Below the pieces are notes generated by a model. That model saw nothing but the letters and a program-made list of their open reading frames with translations. It did no database searches and was not told the DNA's origin. This document shows, in pieces, positions 10,501 to 25,500 of a stretch of DNA of 64,000 bases. Source of the stretch: Parapristionchus giblindavisi (Eukaryota; Nematoda; Chromadorea; Rhabditida; Diplogasteridae); NCBI GenBank assembly GCA_943737045.1, contig CALSFV010000336.1, forward strand, positions 62,001 to 126,000. The letters run 5' to 3'. The number at the start of each line of letters is the position of its first letter. Within the stretch, counting starts at the first letter, position 1. The translations under genes and the position numbers were made by a program.

Positions 10501-13500
10501 GTTCTTTACTTCATTTAAAAGCTTACTAAGCAATTCAAACACATCATTTTTTGCCTGAAAAGTGGTTAAAACGTTCAATTACGCAATTAACCAAATTCTG
10601 AAACATGAAAAACATCATACAATATTTTTTCACTTTTTAAAAATTCTACGTCAGTGCTTTGGGCACAGTAATCCACACTAAAAGTCATAGAATCCGTCAT
10701 CAAGACCGTAAAAATGATAAAAATGGGAATTTAGCTAAGTTTTGTCAAATGTTGTCACAATTTTCCACAAATGTTTCACTTTTTGTCGTTTTAACGGCAC
10801 TTTTTTTGCATTTAATTTTTTTTGATTTTTGAGAAAAATTCAAAAAATTCAAAAAAATCAAAATCAAAAAAATCCCAGCCCTGCTTCACACATACGTTTA
10901 TATTGACCGAAAAAAACACTTGTTTATTTGGTACGAGAGTAGCCAATCACTCCCACAAGAGACTTTCTTGTTTTGCATGGTTCAGAAACTATGCCGATCT
11001 CTTTTATATATAATATAGCGCGCGGCGAAGGTCAGCCGGGTTAGAGAGAGGCAGCGGAGAGACAATCAAGAGGCGGGGCGAGATGTAGAAGGCTAAATCT
11101 CGCTCGCCTCTCGATTGTGACTTCCGTTCGTTAGCACCATTTGTCATTTTCTTATGCAAGTACATTTTATACGCACAATACAATAAACTCTTTTTTTTGC
11201 TCTCTGAAATGGACGGACTATCACATTTTGTTCTCACTAATTTGAAAATATGAACTCACCGCACACTCCATCAAATGCAACAGAGCCATTGTAGCATATA
11301 CATCCACGATCATAGTCGAAGACTGTATCGCCAATGCAGACAACTGTAACAAGGACATTTATTGATCTATCACATGCTCTATCATTTTTTTAAAAAAAAT
11401 ATCGTAAAAAAACACTTACTGCATTTGCCGTTAAAGTCATTCTCATTTTCTCCAGCACAAACACATTCGCCATTGACCATTATCATACCTGGCCTGCATG
11501 TTTCTGAAAAAGCGTTATATATCTATATGTTTCTGCTCTACACTACGAACAAGCAGGAGGTTTCACTATTTGAAAGAACAAGATCTTACTTTTCGCTTAC
11601 ATTGTTTCAAAGTCAATTATATCTCATTTATTTATTGTATTTATTTATTTATGCAATGAAACATGTTGTTGCTGAAACATGTTGTTGACTGCTTTGATAG
11701 TATTAGAGTTCTTACATAGCAGTAGCACAATGTACACAGAGAAAAATAATATCCATATAGCATACGATCAATGATACGATCACTGTCAAGCAGGCCTAAT
11801 GGACGATAGCGGAACGTTTTCGTGGGTTTACTACTTCGATCAACAAGTTTCAGTTCGATCGTTTTCTTGAATGGAGAATAACATCTCTCAGAGACGGAAG
11901 AATAAGAACTTGCAAGAAAATTCCCCCTGCCCCTGACTTACTCTTCTGCACTTAGTGCTGATAAGATAAATGTATTGTATACGATCAATGAAGTGTTTCA
12001 CTTAACACTTGTTGAGTGACTTTTAATGGAAAATGTGCTAAAATCAAGACTTGATAGGGGATAACGCATTTTCTCTGAGTGTCTAGTAAAGGAATTACCA
12101 ACTGCCTGACAGCCATTAGGAGTCATAACAGAACCATCAGTACAGATGCATCCTCTGACTGGATCTTTTATTGTATTGATTGGGCAAGTAACTGAATATC
12201 ATTCCAGCTTTACTTGATACCGTAGAGATTCAATATTTTGATCATTTTATAGTCAATGGCAGAGCATAGAATCGTTTCAGATCTTTGATGTTTTTTCCAA
12301 TCGATATTCATATTTAAAATATCTTACAGTACCTTTGCATGGCAGTCCTTTGTTGACCAGACTTCCATCGCTACAGACACAACCGAGAGCGTTATCGTAG
12401 ACCGAACCAGACGGACAGCTCTCTGATGTGTTCATTTTAATATATTAATCATTTTATAGTCAAGGACATGTAGAGCTTAACAACGGTTCAGATTTTCGAT
12501 TTTGGAGGCTCTAAAGGATATGCATTTCTAAAATTTCTTACAGTACCTTGGCACGTCGATCCATCATTTATCGTATATCCATTATGACAAACACAACCTT
12601 TAGCGTTATAGTAGATCGTACCAGGCGGGCAGTTATCTGATATGTGATTGTTATAATTCTATTTTTTCTATATTTTTTTTCTATAATAATTTTAAATGAT
12701 CATCTGTGCAACTAGAAAATCACCGCTTCACACATAAGTTTATACAATAAACTTTTTTTGCTCTCTGAAATGGACGGACTATCACATTTTGTTCTCACTA
12801 ATTTGAAAATATGAACTCACCGCACACTCCATCAAATGCAACAGAGCCATTGTAGCAAATACATCCACGATCATAGTCGAAGACTGTATCGCCAATGCAG
12901 ACAACTGTAACAAGAACATTTATTGATCTATCACATGCTCTATCATTTTTTTAAAAAAGATATCGTAAAAAAACACTTACTGCATTTGCCGTTAAAGTCA
13001 TTCTCATTTTCTCCAGCACAAACACATTCGCCATTGACCATTATCATACCTGGCCTGCATGTTTCTGAAAAAGCGTTATATATCTATATGTTTCTGCTCT
13101 ACACTACGAACAAGCAGGAGGTTTCACTATTTGAAAGAACAAGATCTTACTTTTCGCTTACATTGTTTCAAAGTCAATTATATCTCATTTATTTATTGTA
13201 TTTATTTATTTATTTATTTATTTATGCAATGAAACATGTTGTTGCTGAAACATGTTGTTGTCTGTTTGATAGTATTAGAGTTCTTACATAGCAGTAGCAC
13301 AATGTACACAGAGAAAAATAATATCCATATAGCATACGATAAATGAAGTGTTTCACTTAACACTTTTTCGTCACTTTTAACGGAAAAAAGTGCTAGAATC
13401 ACGACTTCATAAGGGAAACCCCGTTTTCTCTGTGTGTCTAGTAAAGGAATTACCAATTGCCTGACAGCCATTGGGTGTCATAACAAAACCATCAGTGCAG

Positions 13501-16500
13501 ATGCATCCTCTGACTGGATCTTTTATTGCATTGATAGGGCAAGTAACTGAAATGAAATTCGTTCAAATAACAGAAGAAATTGTTGTACAATTCAAGTAAT
13601 TTTCCAATCACTGAAAAACCTATTTCAAAAATTGCATTGACTGTCACAGCCACAACGTCCACCACTGTGTTTTCGGATTTATGCCAAAAATGAATGTTTT
13701 TCTGATATTTTTTTCGAAGTATGACTGACCGCATCCTCCATTGAAGTAAACTGTGTCGTCGGGACATGTGCAGACGCCATTTGCATTCATGACGAGGGGT
13801 GATGGGCATGTAGTTGGGCCTGTAATGCTCAGAATAGATCATTGTACAAGATCGTATAATTCTCACACTTAAAGGGAGCGTTACCTCACTCAATGGTCTC
13901 TTCATTGTACACACTATTTTTCTGTTCTCTAACAACGAGAGAGCATTGCGCGTCGAATAAACCATGAGTAAGGTTACTCTCCCTTTAAAGATGGATACCC
14001 TCGAGTTTTTTCGTAATAAGACTGTTCGAATAGAATGATAGAGACACGAATCGAAAGACATATCTGATATTGATTCCCGATATGTCATTATGCGCATTGA
14101 AAGTACAACTTTCAAAGCATGTAGAGAGTGCCCATCCGATTTTTATACTCTCATTTTCTCATTATCCCTTACTCCAATTACCATATAATATAAACTATAG
14201 CCAACATGCTTATCGTGGCGGGAGTCAGTTAAGCCAACTCACGGGTCTCCTTCTTTAAAGCTGGATAACGTTTAAGTTTTTTTTCAATAATGAGAGATAT
14301 AATTGATTAATTTCCCTTTCTTCTTTGAAAAAAATCAAAAAAAAATCGTATTACGATAGGGAAATTGTTTATCATAATTTCAGCTCTGGTAAGATTCATA
14401 AATTAAAACACGTGTCTTTCATATCGATTTTAAACTTTTAACCTTGAAATACTGCAGTTCGATTAGGAGATAACAACTCATATGAATTTTCATGGATGCG
14501 AAACATGGTCGTTAAGAGATTGTGATAAGGAAAGATTGAGAGTTGTGCAACGTAAAATGGAAAGAAGGATGATAGGAGTAACTCGACTAGACCGATGGAG
14601 CAATGAACGAATAAGAATGATGACTTGTTTACGGGATTGGATTGATGAGGCAACGAAGAGAAAGTGTAGATGGTCGATCAGGATTCGAGAGATGGAAGAT
14701 GATAGATGGGCACGACGCAGCACGTATTGGATTCCATATACTTTTGTCAAACGCCGTTCTCCAGGTCAACCCCGTGTTCGATGGCGAGATGAGTTCAAGA
14801 GGATCACTGTGCAATAGTGGTCAATACCATTGGAGGAACTGAAGAACGGCCCTCCCTTCATCTAGTATATTACTTGATATGAATAAATTGAATTGATGAA
14901 TTGTCATTATTCAACATTTTTTCAATATGTATCGACGATTCCGTCAATAAAACATTAATTGCCCTTATAACAACTCGACTATACAATTACAAGGTATATT
15001 ATTAATAATAATTTTAAAATATTCCATGAAAGGTAAAGGTTAAAAAAGAAATGGAATATTGAAATATGTTTTTATAGTAGATCTATGATGTCGAGCTATG
15101 TTTTTTTTCCTTCATATCAAATCCCTCAAATCCTCTTATTCCTACATCTTCTTCATGGTTCAATAGTACGATTGTTGCTTAGCACTCCGTTCTACTTGGG
15201 TTCGGGTTTCCTTCTTGTCGGCGATTTTTGCAAGCTTTAAGAGATCTCATCTAACAGAATTAGTGACACCATATTTATTTCAGCTGCCAGAGTGTTTCTA
15301 TCTTATCCAAAAAAACCGTGCATTCGAATCTTAATTATCACTGAATATGCTTGAAAAAAAAGTAGAACAACACTTAAAATTTAAAAAAAAGGCGCAAGAA
15401 GAACTAAACTTGGGAGAATCAAAAAATAGTATGCTTACAAATGAAAGACGAAGGTGTGACGCAGGTTGAGTTGTACCATTCTTGACCTGTTGGACACCGA
15501 CAGGCAAATCCATCGTATGTTCTTGGACTAATGCATGCAACTAAAAATGTAGATTACTGCGTTCCTTTCTGACCTGCTTTTCGCGACTTTTTTTCATTTT
15601 GATTTACTCTGACGCTGCAGTCTATGATATTGAGCGTATAAAATTCACTTCATTCTTGTCCGTAATGAGTATTTCTTGTTTTGCATAGAAATAGAAACTA
15701 AAACGATCTCTTTTAGATATCAAATCAGCGCGGCCAAGGTCAGACGGGTTAGGTGTGAGGAAGTCGAGAGGCAATCGGGAGTTAGGCGTGAGAGTGCAGG
15801 TACCTGTTGTCTCGGTATTTACATATAGTATATAATTTTCTTATGCAAGTACATTTTTTAATGTATAATACTAGAGCTGAACTGAACCGATTACGGGTGT
15901 ACATCTAATCAATTATTTTGTTGGAATTGAGAGGGAGCACTAATGTCCGTACGAAGTAACCATAATAAGAATACCTTTCGGTGCACTACAAGATACTCCG
16001 TCCCATTCCAGATTCGATGGGCATTCAAACTTGCGAGTGACCGTGTTCCAAAAGCGAGTAGCAGCACAGGAAACTGGAGTATTTATTTCATAGGCTTAGC
16101 ATATTACACATTAAAATCTCAAGAAAATTTCATTGGATTAAATTCAAGAATGAAGGAATAATACACACATGATAAATATTTTAATGTCAATATTGATATG
16201 ATGGTTTTTTTTTCTGCCGAAACAATATTTCCTACTAACACATTTTTCGCGATCATAACGTTATATCGATCGATATCATACGAAATATCGATTTTCAAGA
16301 AACGACATGTATCATGTATCCATTGATATCAGCTTGGTCGACTTTATATACCCATATTTTCGTTTTATGTTAATTTTTAAGCTGTACAAAGCATAATTCA
16401 AAGTTTATATACGACATTATTTTAACGGCATCTGGCAAGGAAAATTCACGATTTTTAAAAAGCATGTTAGATTAATGTATTAAGAAACATTTGGATAAAT

Positions 16501-19500
16501 GAGGATATAAAATATACCAGTCAGTGTAACGCATGAATTTCCGTTCCATTCAAGACCATCGCCGCATTCGCATTGTTTTGTAAATGGATTCACACGACGA
16601 TTTGCAGAACATACTAGAATTACCCAATGAAACAATGAAATAAGAGAGACTATCTGATTGGATCGAGATACTGCGTATACTTGGCCTCTCTGTTATTTGT
16701 AATGCACATTTATTTTTCGTGATGCACTGAGAAATGTCAAACGTAAAGATTAAAAATACATACTTTTAGGTGCCACACATTCCGATCCAGTCCAGTCTAG
16801 GCCATGTTCGCATTGACAGCGATCGCCCACAAATATCCGTCCACCAAAACAATCAGTTGCTAAAAATGGATTAAAATCAAAGAGTTACAATTTATTTTCG
16901 TAATTATTAATGAGAAACAAAGTTACATGTATAGGAGCTGCACTTTTCACCGTCCCATTCGAGGCCTGGTTCACATTCGCATCTCGCAGTTACATTATTC
17001 CAGATCCGACTGAATAGACATGTAGCTGCAAAGACCATTATAAGACATTTTAACGGCATCTGTCCAGGAAAAGTTACGATTTAAAAAAAGCATGAATAAT
17101 ATATTTGGAAACATTTGGATAAATGAGGATATAAAATATACCAGTCAGTGTAACGCATGAATTTCCGTTCCATTCAAGACCATCGCCGCATTCGCATTGT
17201 TTTGTAAATGGATTCACACGACGATTTGCAGAACATACTAGAATTACCCAATGAAACAATGAAATAAGAGAGACTATCTGATTGGATCGAGATACTGCGT
17301 ATACTTGGCCTCTCTGTTATTTGTAATGCACATTTATTTTTCGTGATGCACTGAGAAATGTCAAACGTAAAGATTAAAAATACATACTTTTAGGTGCCAC
17401 ACATTCCGATCCAGTCCAGTCTAGGCCATGTTCGCATTGACAGCGATCGCCCACAAATATCCGTCCACCAAAACAATCAGTTGCTAAAAATGGATTAAAA
17501 TCAAAGAGTTACAATTTATTTTCGTAATTATTAATGAGAAACAAAGTTACATGTATAGGAGCTGCACTTTTCACCGTCCCATTCGAGGCCTGGTTCACAT
17601 TCGCATCTCGCAGTTACATTATTCCAGATCCGACTGAATAGACATGTAGCTGCAAAGACCATTATAAGACATTTTAACGGCATCTGTCCAGGAAAAGTTA
17701 CGATTTAAAAAAAGCATGAATAATATATTTGGAAACATTTGGATAAATGAGGATATAAAATATACCAGTCAGTGTAACGCATGAATTACCGTTCCATTCA
17801 AGACCATCGCCGCATTCGCATTGTTTTGTAAATGGATTCACACGACGATTTGCAGAACATACTAGAATTACCCAATGAAACAATGAAATAAGAGAGACTA
17901 TCTGATTGGATCGAGATACTGCGTATACTTGGCCTCTCTGTTATTTGTAATGCACATTTATTTTTCGTGATGCACTGAGAAATGTCAAACGTAAAGATTA
18001 AAAATACATACTTTTAGGTGCCACACATTCCGATCCAGTCCAGTCTAGGCCATGTTCGCATTGACAGCGATCGCCCACAAATATCCGTCCACCAAAACAA
18101 TCAGTTGCTAAAAATGGATTAAAATCAAAGAGTTACAATTTATTTTCGTAATTATTAATGAGAAACAAAGTTACATGTATAGGAGCTGCACTTTTCACCG
18201 TCCCATTCGAGGCCTGGTTCACATTCGCATCTCGCAGTTACATTATTCCAGATCCGACTGAATAGACATGTAGCTGCAAAGACCATTATAAGACATTTTA
18301 ACGGCATCTGTCCAGGAAAAGTTACGATTTAAAAAAAGCATGAATAATATATTTGGAAACATTTGGATAAATGAGGATATAAAATATACCAGTCAGTGTA
18401 ACGCATGAATTTCCGTTCCATTCAAGACCATCGCCGCATTCGCATTGTTTTGTAAATGGATTCACACGACGATTTGCAGAACATACTAGAATTACCCAAT
18501 GAAACAATGAAATAAGAGAGACTATCTGATTGGATCGAGATACTGCGTATACTTGGCCTCTCTGTTATTTGTAATGCACATTTATTTTTCGTGATGCACT
18601 GAGAAATGTCAAACGTAAAGATTAAAAATACATACTTTTAGGTGCCACACATTCCGATCCAGTCCAGTCTAGGCCATGTTCGCATTGACAGCGATCGCCC
18701 ACAAATATCCGTCCACCAAAACAATCAGTTGCTAAAAATGGATTAAAATCAAAGAGTTACAATTTATTTTCGTAATTATTAATGAGAAACAAAGTTACAT
18801 GTATAGGAGCTGCACTTTTCACCGTCCCATTCGAGGCCTGGTTCACATTCGCATCTCGCAGTTACATTATTCCAGATCCGACTGAATAGACATGTAGCTG
18901 CAAAGACCATTATAAGACATTTTAACGGCATCTGTCCAGGAAAAGTTACGATTTAAAAAAAGCATGAATAATATATTTGGAAACATTTGGATAAATGAGG
19001 ATATAAAATATACCAGTCAGTGTAACGCATGAATTTCCGTTCCATTCAAGACCATCGCCGCATTCGCATTGTTTTGTAAATGGATTCACACGACGATTTG
19101 CAGAGCATACTAGAATTACCCAATGAAACAATGAAATAAGAGAGACTATCTGATTGGATCGAGATACTGCGTATACTTGGCCTCTCTGTTATTTGTAATG
19201 CACATTTATTTTTCGTGATGCACTGAGAAATGTCAAACGTAAAGATTAAAAATACATACTTTTAGGTGCCACACATTCCGATCCAGTCCAGTCTAGGCCA
19301 TGTTCGCATTGACAGCGATCGCCCACAAATATCCGTCCACCAAAACAATCAGTTGCTAAAATGGATTAAAATCAAAGAGTTACAATTTATTTTCGTAATT
19401 ATTAATGAGAAACAAAGTTACATGTATAGGAGCTGCACTTTTCACCGTCCCATTCGAGGCCTGGTTCACATTCGCATCTCGCAGTTACATTATTCCAGAT

Positions 19501-22500
19501 CCGACTGAATAGACATGTAGCTGCAAAGACCATTATAAGACATTTTAACGGCATCTGTCCAGGAAAAGTTACGATTTAAAAAAAAAGCATGAATAATATA
19601 TTTGGAAACATTTGGATAAATGAGGATATAAAATATACCAGTCAGTGTAACGCATGAATTTCCGTTCCATTCAAGACCATCGCCGCATTCGCATTGTTTT
19701 GTAAATGGATTCACACGACGATTTGCAGAACATACTAGAATTACCCAATGAAACAATGAAATAAGAGAGACTATCTGATTGGATCGAGATACTGCGTATA
19801 CTTGGCCTCTCTGTTATTTGTAATGCACATTTATTTTTCGTGATGCACTGAGAAATGTCAAACGTAAAGATTAAAAATACATACTTTTAGGTGCCACACA
19901 TTCCGATCCAGTCCAGTCTAGGCCATGTTCGCATTGACAGCGATCGCCCACAAATATCCGTCCACCAAAACAATCAGTTGCTAAAAATGGATTAAAATCA
20001 AAGAGTTACAATTTATTTTCGTAATTATTAATGAGAAACAAAGTTACATGTATAGGAGCTGCACTTTTCACCGTCCCATTCGAGGCCTGGTTCACATTCG
20101 CATCTCGCAGTTACATTATTCCAGATCCGACTGAATAGACATGTAGCTGCAAAGACCATTATAAGACATTTTAACGGCATCTGTCCAGGAAAAGTTACGA
20201 TTTAAAAAAAAAGCATGAATAATATATTTGGAAACGTTTGGATAAATGAGGATATAAAATATACCAGTCAGTGTAACGCATGAATTTCCGTTCCATTCAA
20301 GACCATCGCCGCATTCGCATTGTTTTGTAAATGGATTCACACGACGATTTGCAGAACATACTAGAATTACCCAATGAAACAATGAAATAAGAGAGACTAT
20401 CTGATTGGATCGAGATACTGCGTATACTTGGCCTCTCTGTTATTTGTAATGCACATTTATTTTTCGTGATGCACTGAGAAATGTCAAACGTAAAGATTAA
20501 AAATACATACTTTTAGGTGCCACACATTCCGATCCAGTCCAGTCTAGGCCATGTTCGCATTGACAGCGATCGCCCACAAATATCCGTCCACCAAAACAAT
20601 CAGTTGCTAAAAATGGATTAAAATCAAAGAGTTACAATTTATTTTCGTAATTATTAATGAGAAACAAAGTTACATGTATAGGAGCTGCACTTTTCACCGT
20701 CCCATTCGAGGCCTGGTTCACATTCGCATCTCGCAGTTACATTATTCCAGATCCGACTGAATAGACATGTAGCTGCAAAGACCATTATAAGACATTTTAA
20801 CGGCATCTGTCCAGGAAAAGTTACGATTTAAAAAAAAGCATGAATAATATATTTGGAAACATTTGGATAAATGAGGATATAAAATATACCAGTCAGTGTA
20901 ACGCATGAATTTCCGTTCCATTCAAGACCATCGCCGCATTCGCATTGTTTTGTAAATGGATTCACACGACGATTTGCAGAACATACTAGAATTACCCAAT
21001 GAAACAATGAAATAAGAGAGACTATCTGATTGGATCGAGATACTGCGTATACTTGGCCTCTCTGTTATTTGTAATGCACATTTATTTTTCGTGATGCACT
21101 GAGAAATGTCAAACGTAAAGATTAAAAATACATACTTTTAGGTGCCACACATTCCGATCCAGTCCAGTCTAGGCCATGTTCGCATTGACAGCGATCGCCC
21201 ACAAATATCCGTCCACCAAAACAATCAGTTGCTAAAAATGGATTAAAATCAAAGAGTTACAATTTATTTTCGTAATTATTAATGAGAAACAAAGTTACAT
21301 GTATAGGAGCTGCACTTTTCACCGTCCCATTCGAGGCCTGGTTCACATTCGCATCTCGCAGTTACATTATTCCAGATCCGACTGAATAGACATGTAGCTG
21401 CAAAGACCATTATAAGACATTTTAACGGCATCTGTCCAGGAAAAGTTACGATTTAAAAAAAAGCATGAATAATATATTTGGAAACATTTGGATAAATGAG
21501 GATATAAAATATACCAGTCAGTGTAACGCATGAATTTCCGTTCCATTCAAGACCATCGCCGCATTCGCATTGTTTTGTAAATGGATTCACACGACGATTT
21601 GCAGAACATACTAGAATTACCCAATGAAACAATGAAATAAGAGAGACTATCTGATTGGATCGAGATACTGCGTATACTTGGCCTCTCTGTTATTTGTAAT
21701 GCACATTTATTTTTCGTGATGCACTGAGAAATGTCAAACGTAAAGATTAAAAATACATACTTTTAGGTGCCACACATTCCGATCCAGTCCAGTCTAGGCC
21801 ATGTTCGCATTGACAGCGATCGCCCACAAATATCCGTCCACCAAAACAATCAGTTGCTAAAAATGGATTAAAATCAAAGAGTTACAATTTATTTTCGTAA
21901 TTATTAATGAGAAACAAAGTTACATGTATAGGAGCTGCACTTTTCACCGTCCCATTCGAGGCCTGGTTCACATTCGCATCTCGCAGTTACATTATTCCAG
22001 ATCCGACTGAATAGACATGTAGCTGCAAAGACCATTATAAGACATTTTAACGGCATCTGTCCAGGAAAAGTTACGATTTAAAAAAAAGCATGAATAATAT
22101 ATTTGGAAACATTTGGATAAATGAGGATATAAAATATACCAGTCAGTGTAACGCATGAATTTCCGTTCCATTCAAGACCATCGCCGCATTCGCATTGTTT
22201 TGTAAATGGATTCACACGACGATTTGCAGAACATACTAGAATTACCCAATGAAACAATGAAATAAGAGAGACTATCTGATTGGATCGAGATACTGCGTAT
22301 ACTTGGCCTCTCTGTTATTTGTAATGCACATTTATTTTTCGTGATGCACTGAGAAATGTCAAACGTAAAGATTAAAAATACATACTTTTAGGTGCCACAC
22401 ATTCCGATCCAGTCCAGTCTAGGCCATGTTCGCATTGACAGCGATCGCCCACAAATATCCGTCCACCAAAACAATCAGTTGCTAAAAATGGATTAAAATC

Positions 22501-25500
22501 AAAGAGTTACAATTTATTTTCGTAATTATTAATGAGAAACAAAGTTACATGTATAGGAGCTGCACTTTTCACCGTCCCATTCGAGGCCTGGTTCACATTC
22601 GCATCTCGCAGTTACATTATTCCAGATCCGACTGAATAGACATGTAGCTGCAAAGACCATTATAAGACATTTTAACGGCATCTGTCCAGGAAAAGTTACG
22701 ATTTAAAAAAAAGCATGAATAATATATTTGGAAACATTTGGATAAATGAGGATATAAAATATACCAGTCAGTGTAACGCATGAATTTCCGTTCCATTCAA
22801 GACCATCGCCGCATTCGCATTGTTTTGTAAATGGATTCACACGACGATTTGCAGAACATACTAGAATTACCCAATGAAACAATGAAATAAGAGAGACTAT
22901 CTGATTGGATCGAGATACTGCGTATACTTGGCCTCTCTGTTATTTGTAATGCACATTTATTTTTCGTGATGCACTGAGAAATGTCAAACGTAAAGATTAA
23001 AAATACATACTTTTAGGTGCCACACATTCCGATCCAGTCCAGTCTAGGCCATGTTCGCATTGACAGCGATCGCCCACAAATATCCGTCCACCAAAACAAT
23101 CAGTTGCTAAAAATGGATTAAAATCAAAGAGTTACAATTTATTTTCGTAATTATTAATGAGAAACAAAGTTACATGTATAGGAGCTGCACTTTTCACCGT
23201 CCCATTCGAGGCCTGGTTCACATTCGCATCTCGCAGTTACATTATTCCAGATCCGACTGAATAGACATGTAGCTGCAAAGACCATTATAAGACATTTTAA
23301 CGGCATCTGTCCAGGAAAAGTTACGATTTAAAAAAAAGCATGAATAATATATTTGGAAACATTTGGATAAATGAGGATATAAAATATACCAGTCAGTGTA
23401 ACGCATGAATTTCCGTTCCATTCAAGACCATCGCCGCATTCGCATTGTTTTGTAAATGGATTCACACGACGATTTGCAGAACATACTAGAATTACCCAAT
23501 GAAACAATGAAATAAGAGAGACTATCTGATTGGATCGAGATACTGCGTATACTTGGCCTCTCTGTTATTTGTAATGCACATTTATTTTTCGTGATGCACT
23601 GAGAAATGTCAAACGTAAAGATTAAAAATACATACTTTTAGGTGCCACACATTCCGATCCAGTCCAGTCTAGGCCATGTTCGCATTGACAGCGATCGCCC
23701 ACAAATATCCGTCCACCAAAACAATCAGTTGCTAAAAATGGATTAAAATCAAAGAGTTACAATTTATTTTCGTAATTATTAATGAGAAACAAAGTTACAT
23801 GTATAGGAGCTGCACTTTTCACCGTCCCATTCGAGGCCTGGTTCACATTCGCATCTCGCAGTTACATTATTCCAGATCCGACTGAATAGACATGTAGCTG
23901 CAAAGACCATTATAAGACATTTTAACGGCATCTGTCCAGGAAAAGTTACGATTTTAAAAAAAGCATGAATAATATATTTGGAAACATTTGGATAAATGAG
24001 GATATAAAATATACCAGTCAGTGTAACGCATGAATTTCCGTTCCATTCAAGACCATCGCCGCATTCGCATTGTTTTGTAAATGGATTCACACGACGATTT
24101 GCAGAACATACTAGAATTACCCAATGAAACAATGAAATAAGAGAGACTATCTGATTGGATCGAGATACTGCGTATACTTGGCCTCTCTGTTATTTGTAAT
24201 GCACATTTATTTTTCGTGATGCACTGAGAAATGTCAAACGTAAAGATTAAAAATACATACTTTTAGGTGCCACACATTCCGATCCAGTCCAGTCTAGGCC
24301 ATGTTCGCATTGACAGCGATCGCCCACAAATATCCGTCCACCGAAACAATCAGTTGCTAAAAATGGATTAAAATCAAAGAGTTACAATTTATTTTCGTAA
24401 TTATTAATGAGAAACAAAGTTACATGTATAGGAGCTGCACTTTTCACCGTCCCATTCGAGGCCTGGTTCACATTCGCATCTCGCAGTTACATTATTCCAG
24501 ATCCGACTGAATAGACATGTAGCTGCAAAGACCATTATAAGACATTTTAACGGCATCTGTCCAGGAAAAGTTACGATTTAAAAAAGCCTGAATAATATAT
24601 TTGGAAACATTTTTAAATTTGGACATTGACAATTCTCATCGATGAACACGCGATCACTTTGACATTGACATTGAGCTACTACAATAGAATCATTTTTTTC
24701 TCAATTAATACATATTGCATTTTTCATAAGTGTGCAATTAAATAATTAATTCATACGAATCCAATGAGCGCATTTAGAGCCATTCCATTCAAGACCTGGT
24801 CCACATTCACATGTTTTGGTAGTATTGTTCCAGACCAGGTGTAAGCTGCACGTCGCTACAATTTGAAAGGATCAACTATTTCAAAAGTGTAACGCATGAA
24901 TTTCCGTTCCATTCAAGACCATCGTCGCATTCGCATTGTTTTGTGAATGGATTCACATGACGATTAGCAGAACATACTAGAATCATACAATGAAACAATG
25001 AAATAAGAAAGACTATCCATCTACACCCATATTTTTCGTAGCTGTTTCAAGCATAACTCGATAGTCTCATAACAAATTAAATATTGATCTTTCGATTTTC
25101 TCAATGTTCGCAAATAACACGTGATAAAATGACGACAGTACAAAACTGTCGGGGAGTGTATGATTGGGACTGAATATAACAGACTGTAAGTGACCTTCAG
25201 GTGTAATGCATCTGAATCCATTCCAATCTGTGCCAGTTGGACATTGACAATGTCCGTCGATGATTACGCGATTACTTTGGCATTGACTTGCTACAATATC
25301 TTTTTTTGTTTAAGGCATAATTGCTGTTATCATAAGTGTGTAATGAAATAAACAATACATACGTATCCAAGGAGCGCATTCAAAGCCATTCCATTCAAGA
25401 CCTGGTTCACATTCACATCTTTTAGTACTATTGTTCCAGACCAGGTGGGAACTGCACGTCGCTACAATTTTTAAAAAAATCAACTATTTCAAAATCCGGA

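Larger units (their letters stand above)
9880..13300. repeat. Duplicated ~2-kb block
   Basis: The segment about 9880-11700 matches 12190-13290 in order, including intron sequence. The left copy is longer because it carries a hAT-like element (10412-10883) and an M3 MITE (10935-11175) that the right copy lacks. The right copy near 12725 (CCGCTTCACACATAAG) is the empty site of the hAT insertion. Confidence 0.8.

Noticed and set aside
17074..20382. Repeated 61-88-residue minus-strand frames as separate small secreted proteins
   Set aside because: Their starts lie in intron sequence; the true coding part is the 96-nt A exon between conserved acceptor and donor, joined in phase 1 to its neighbours.
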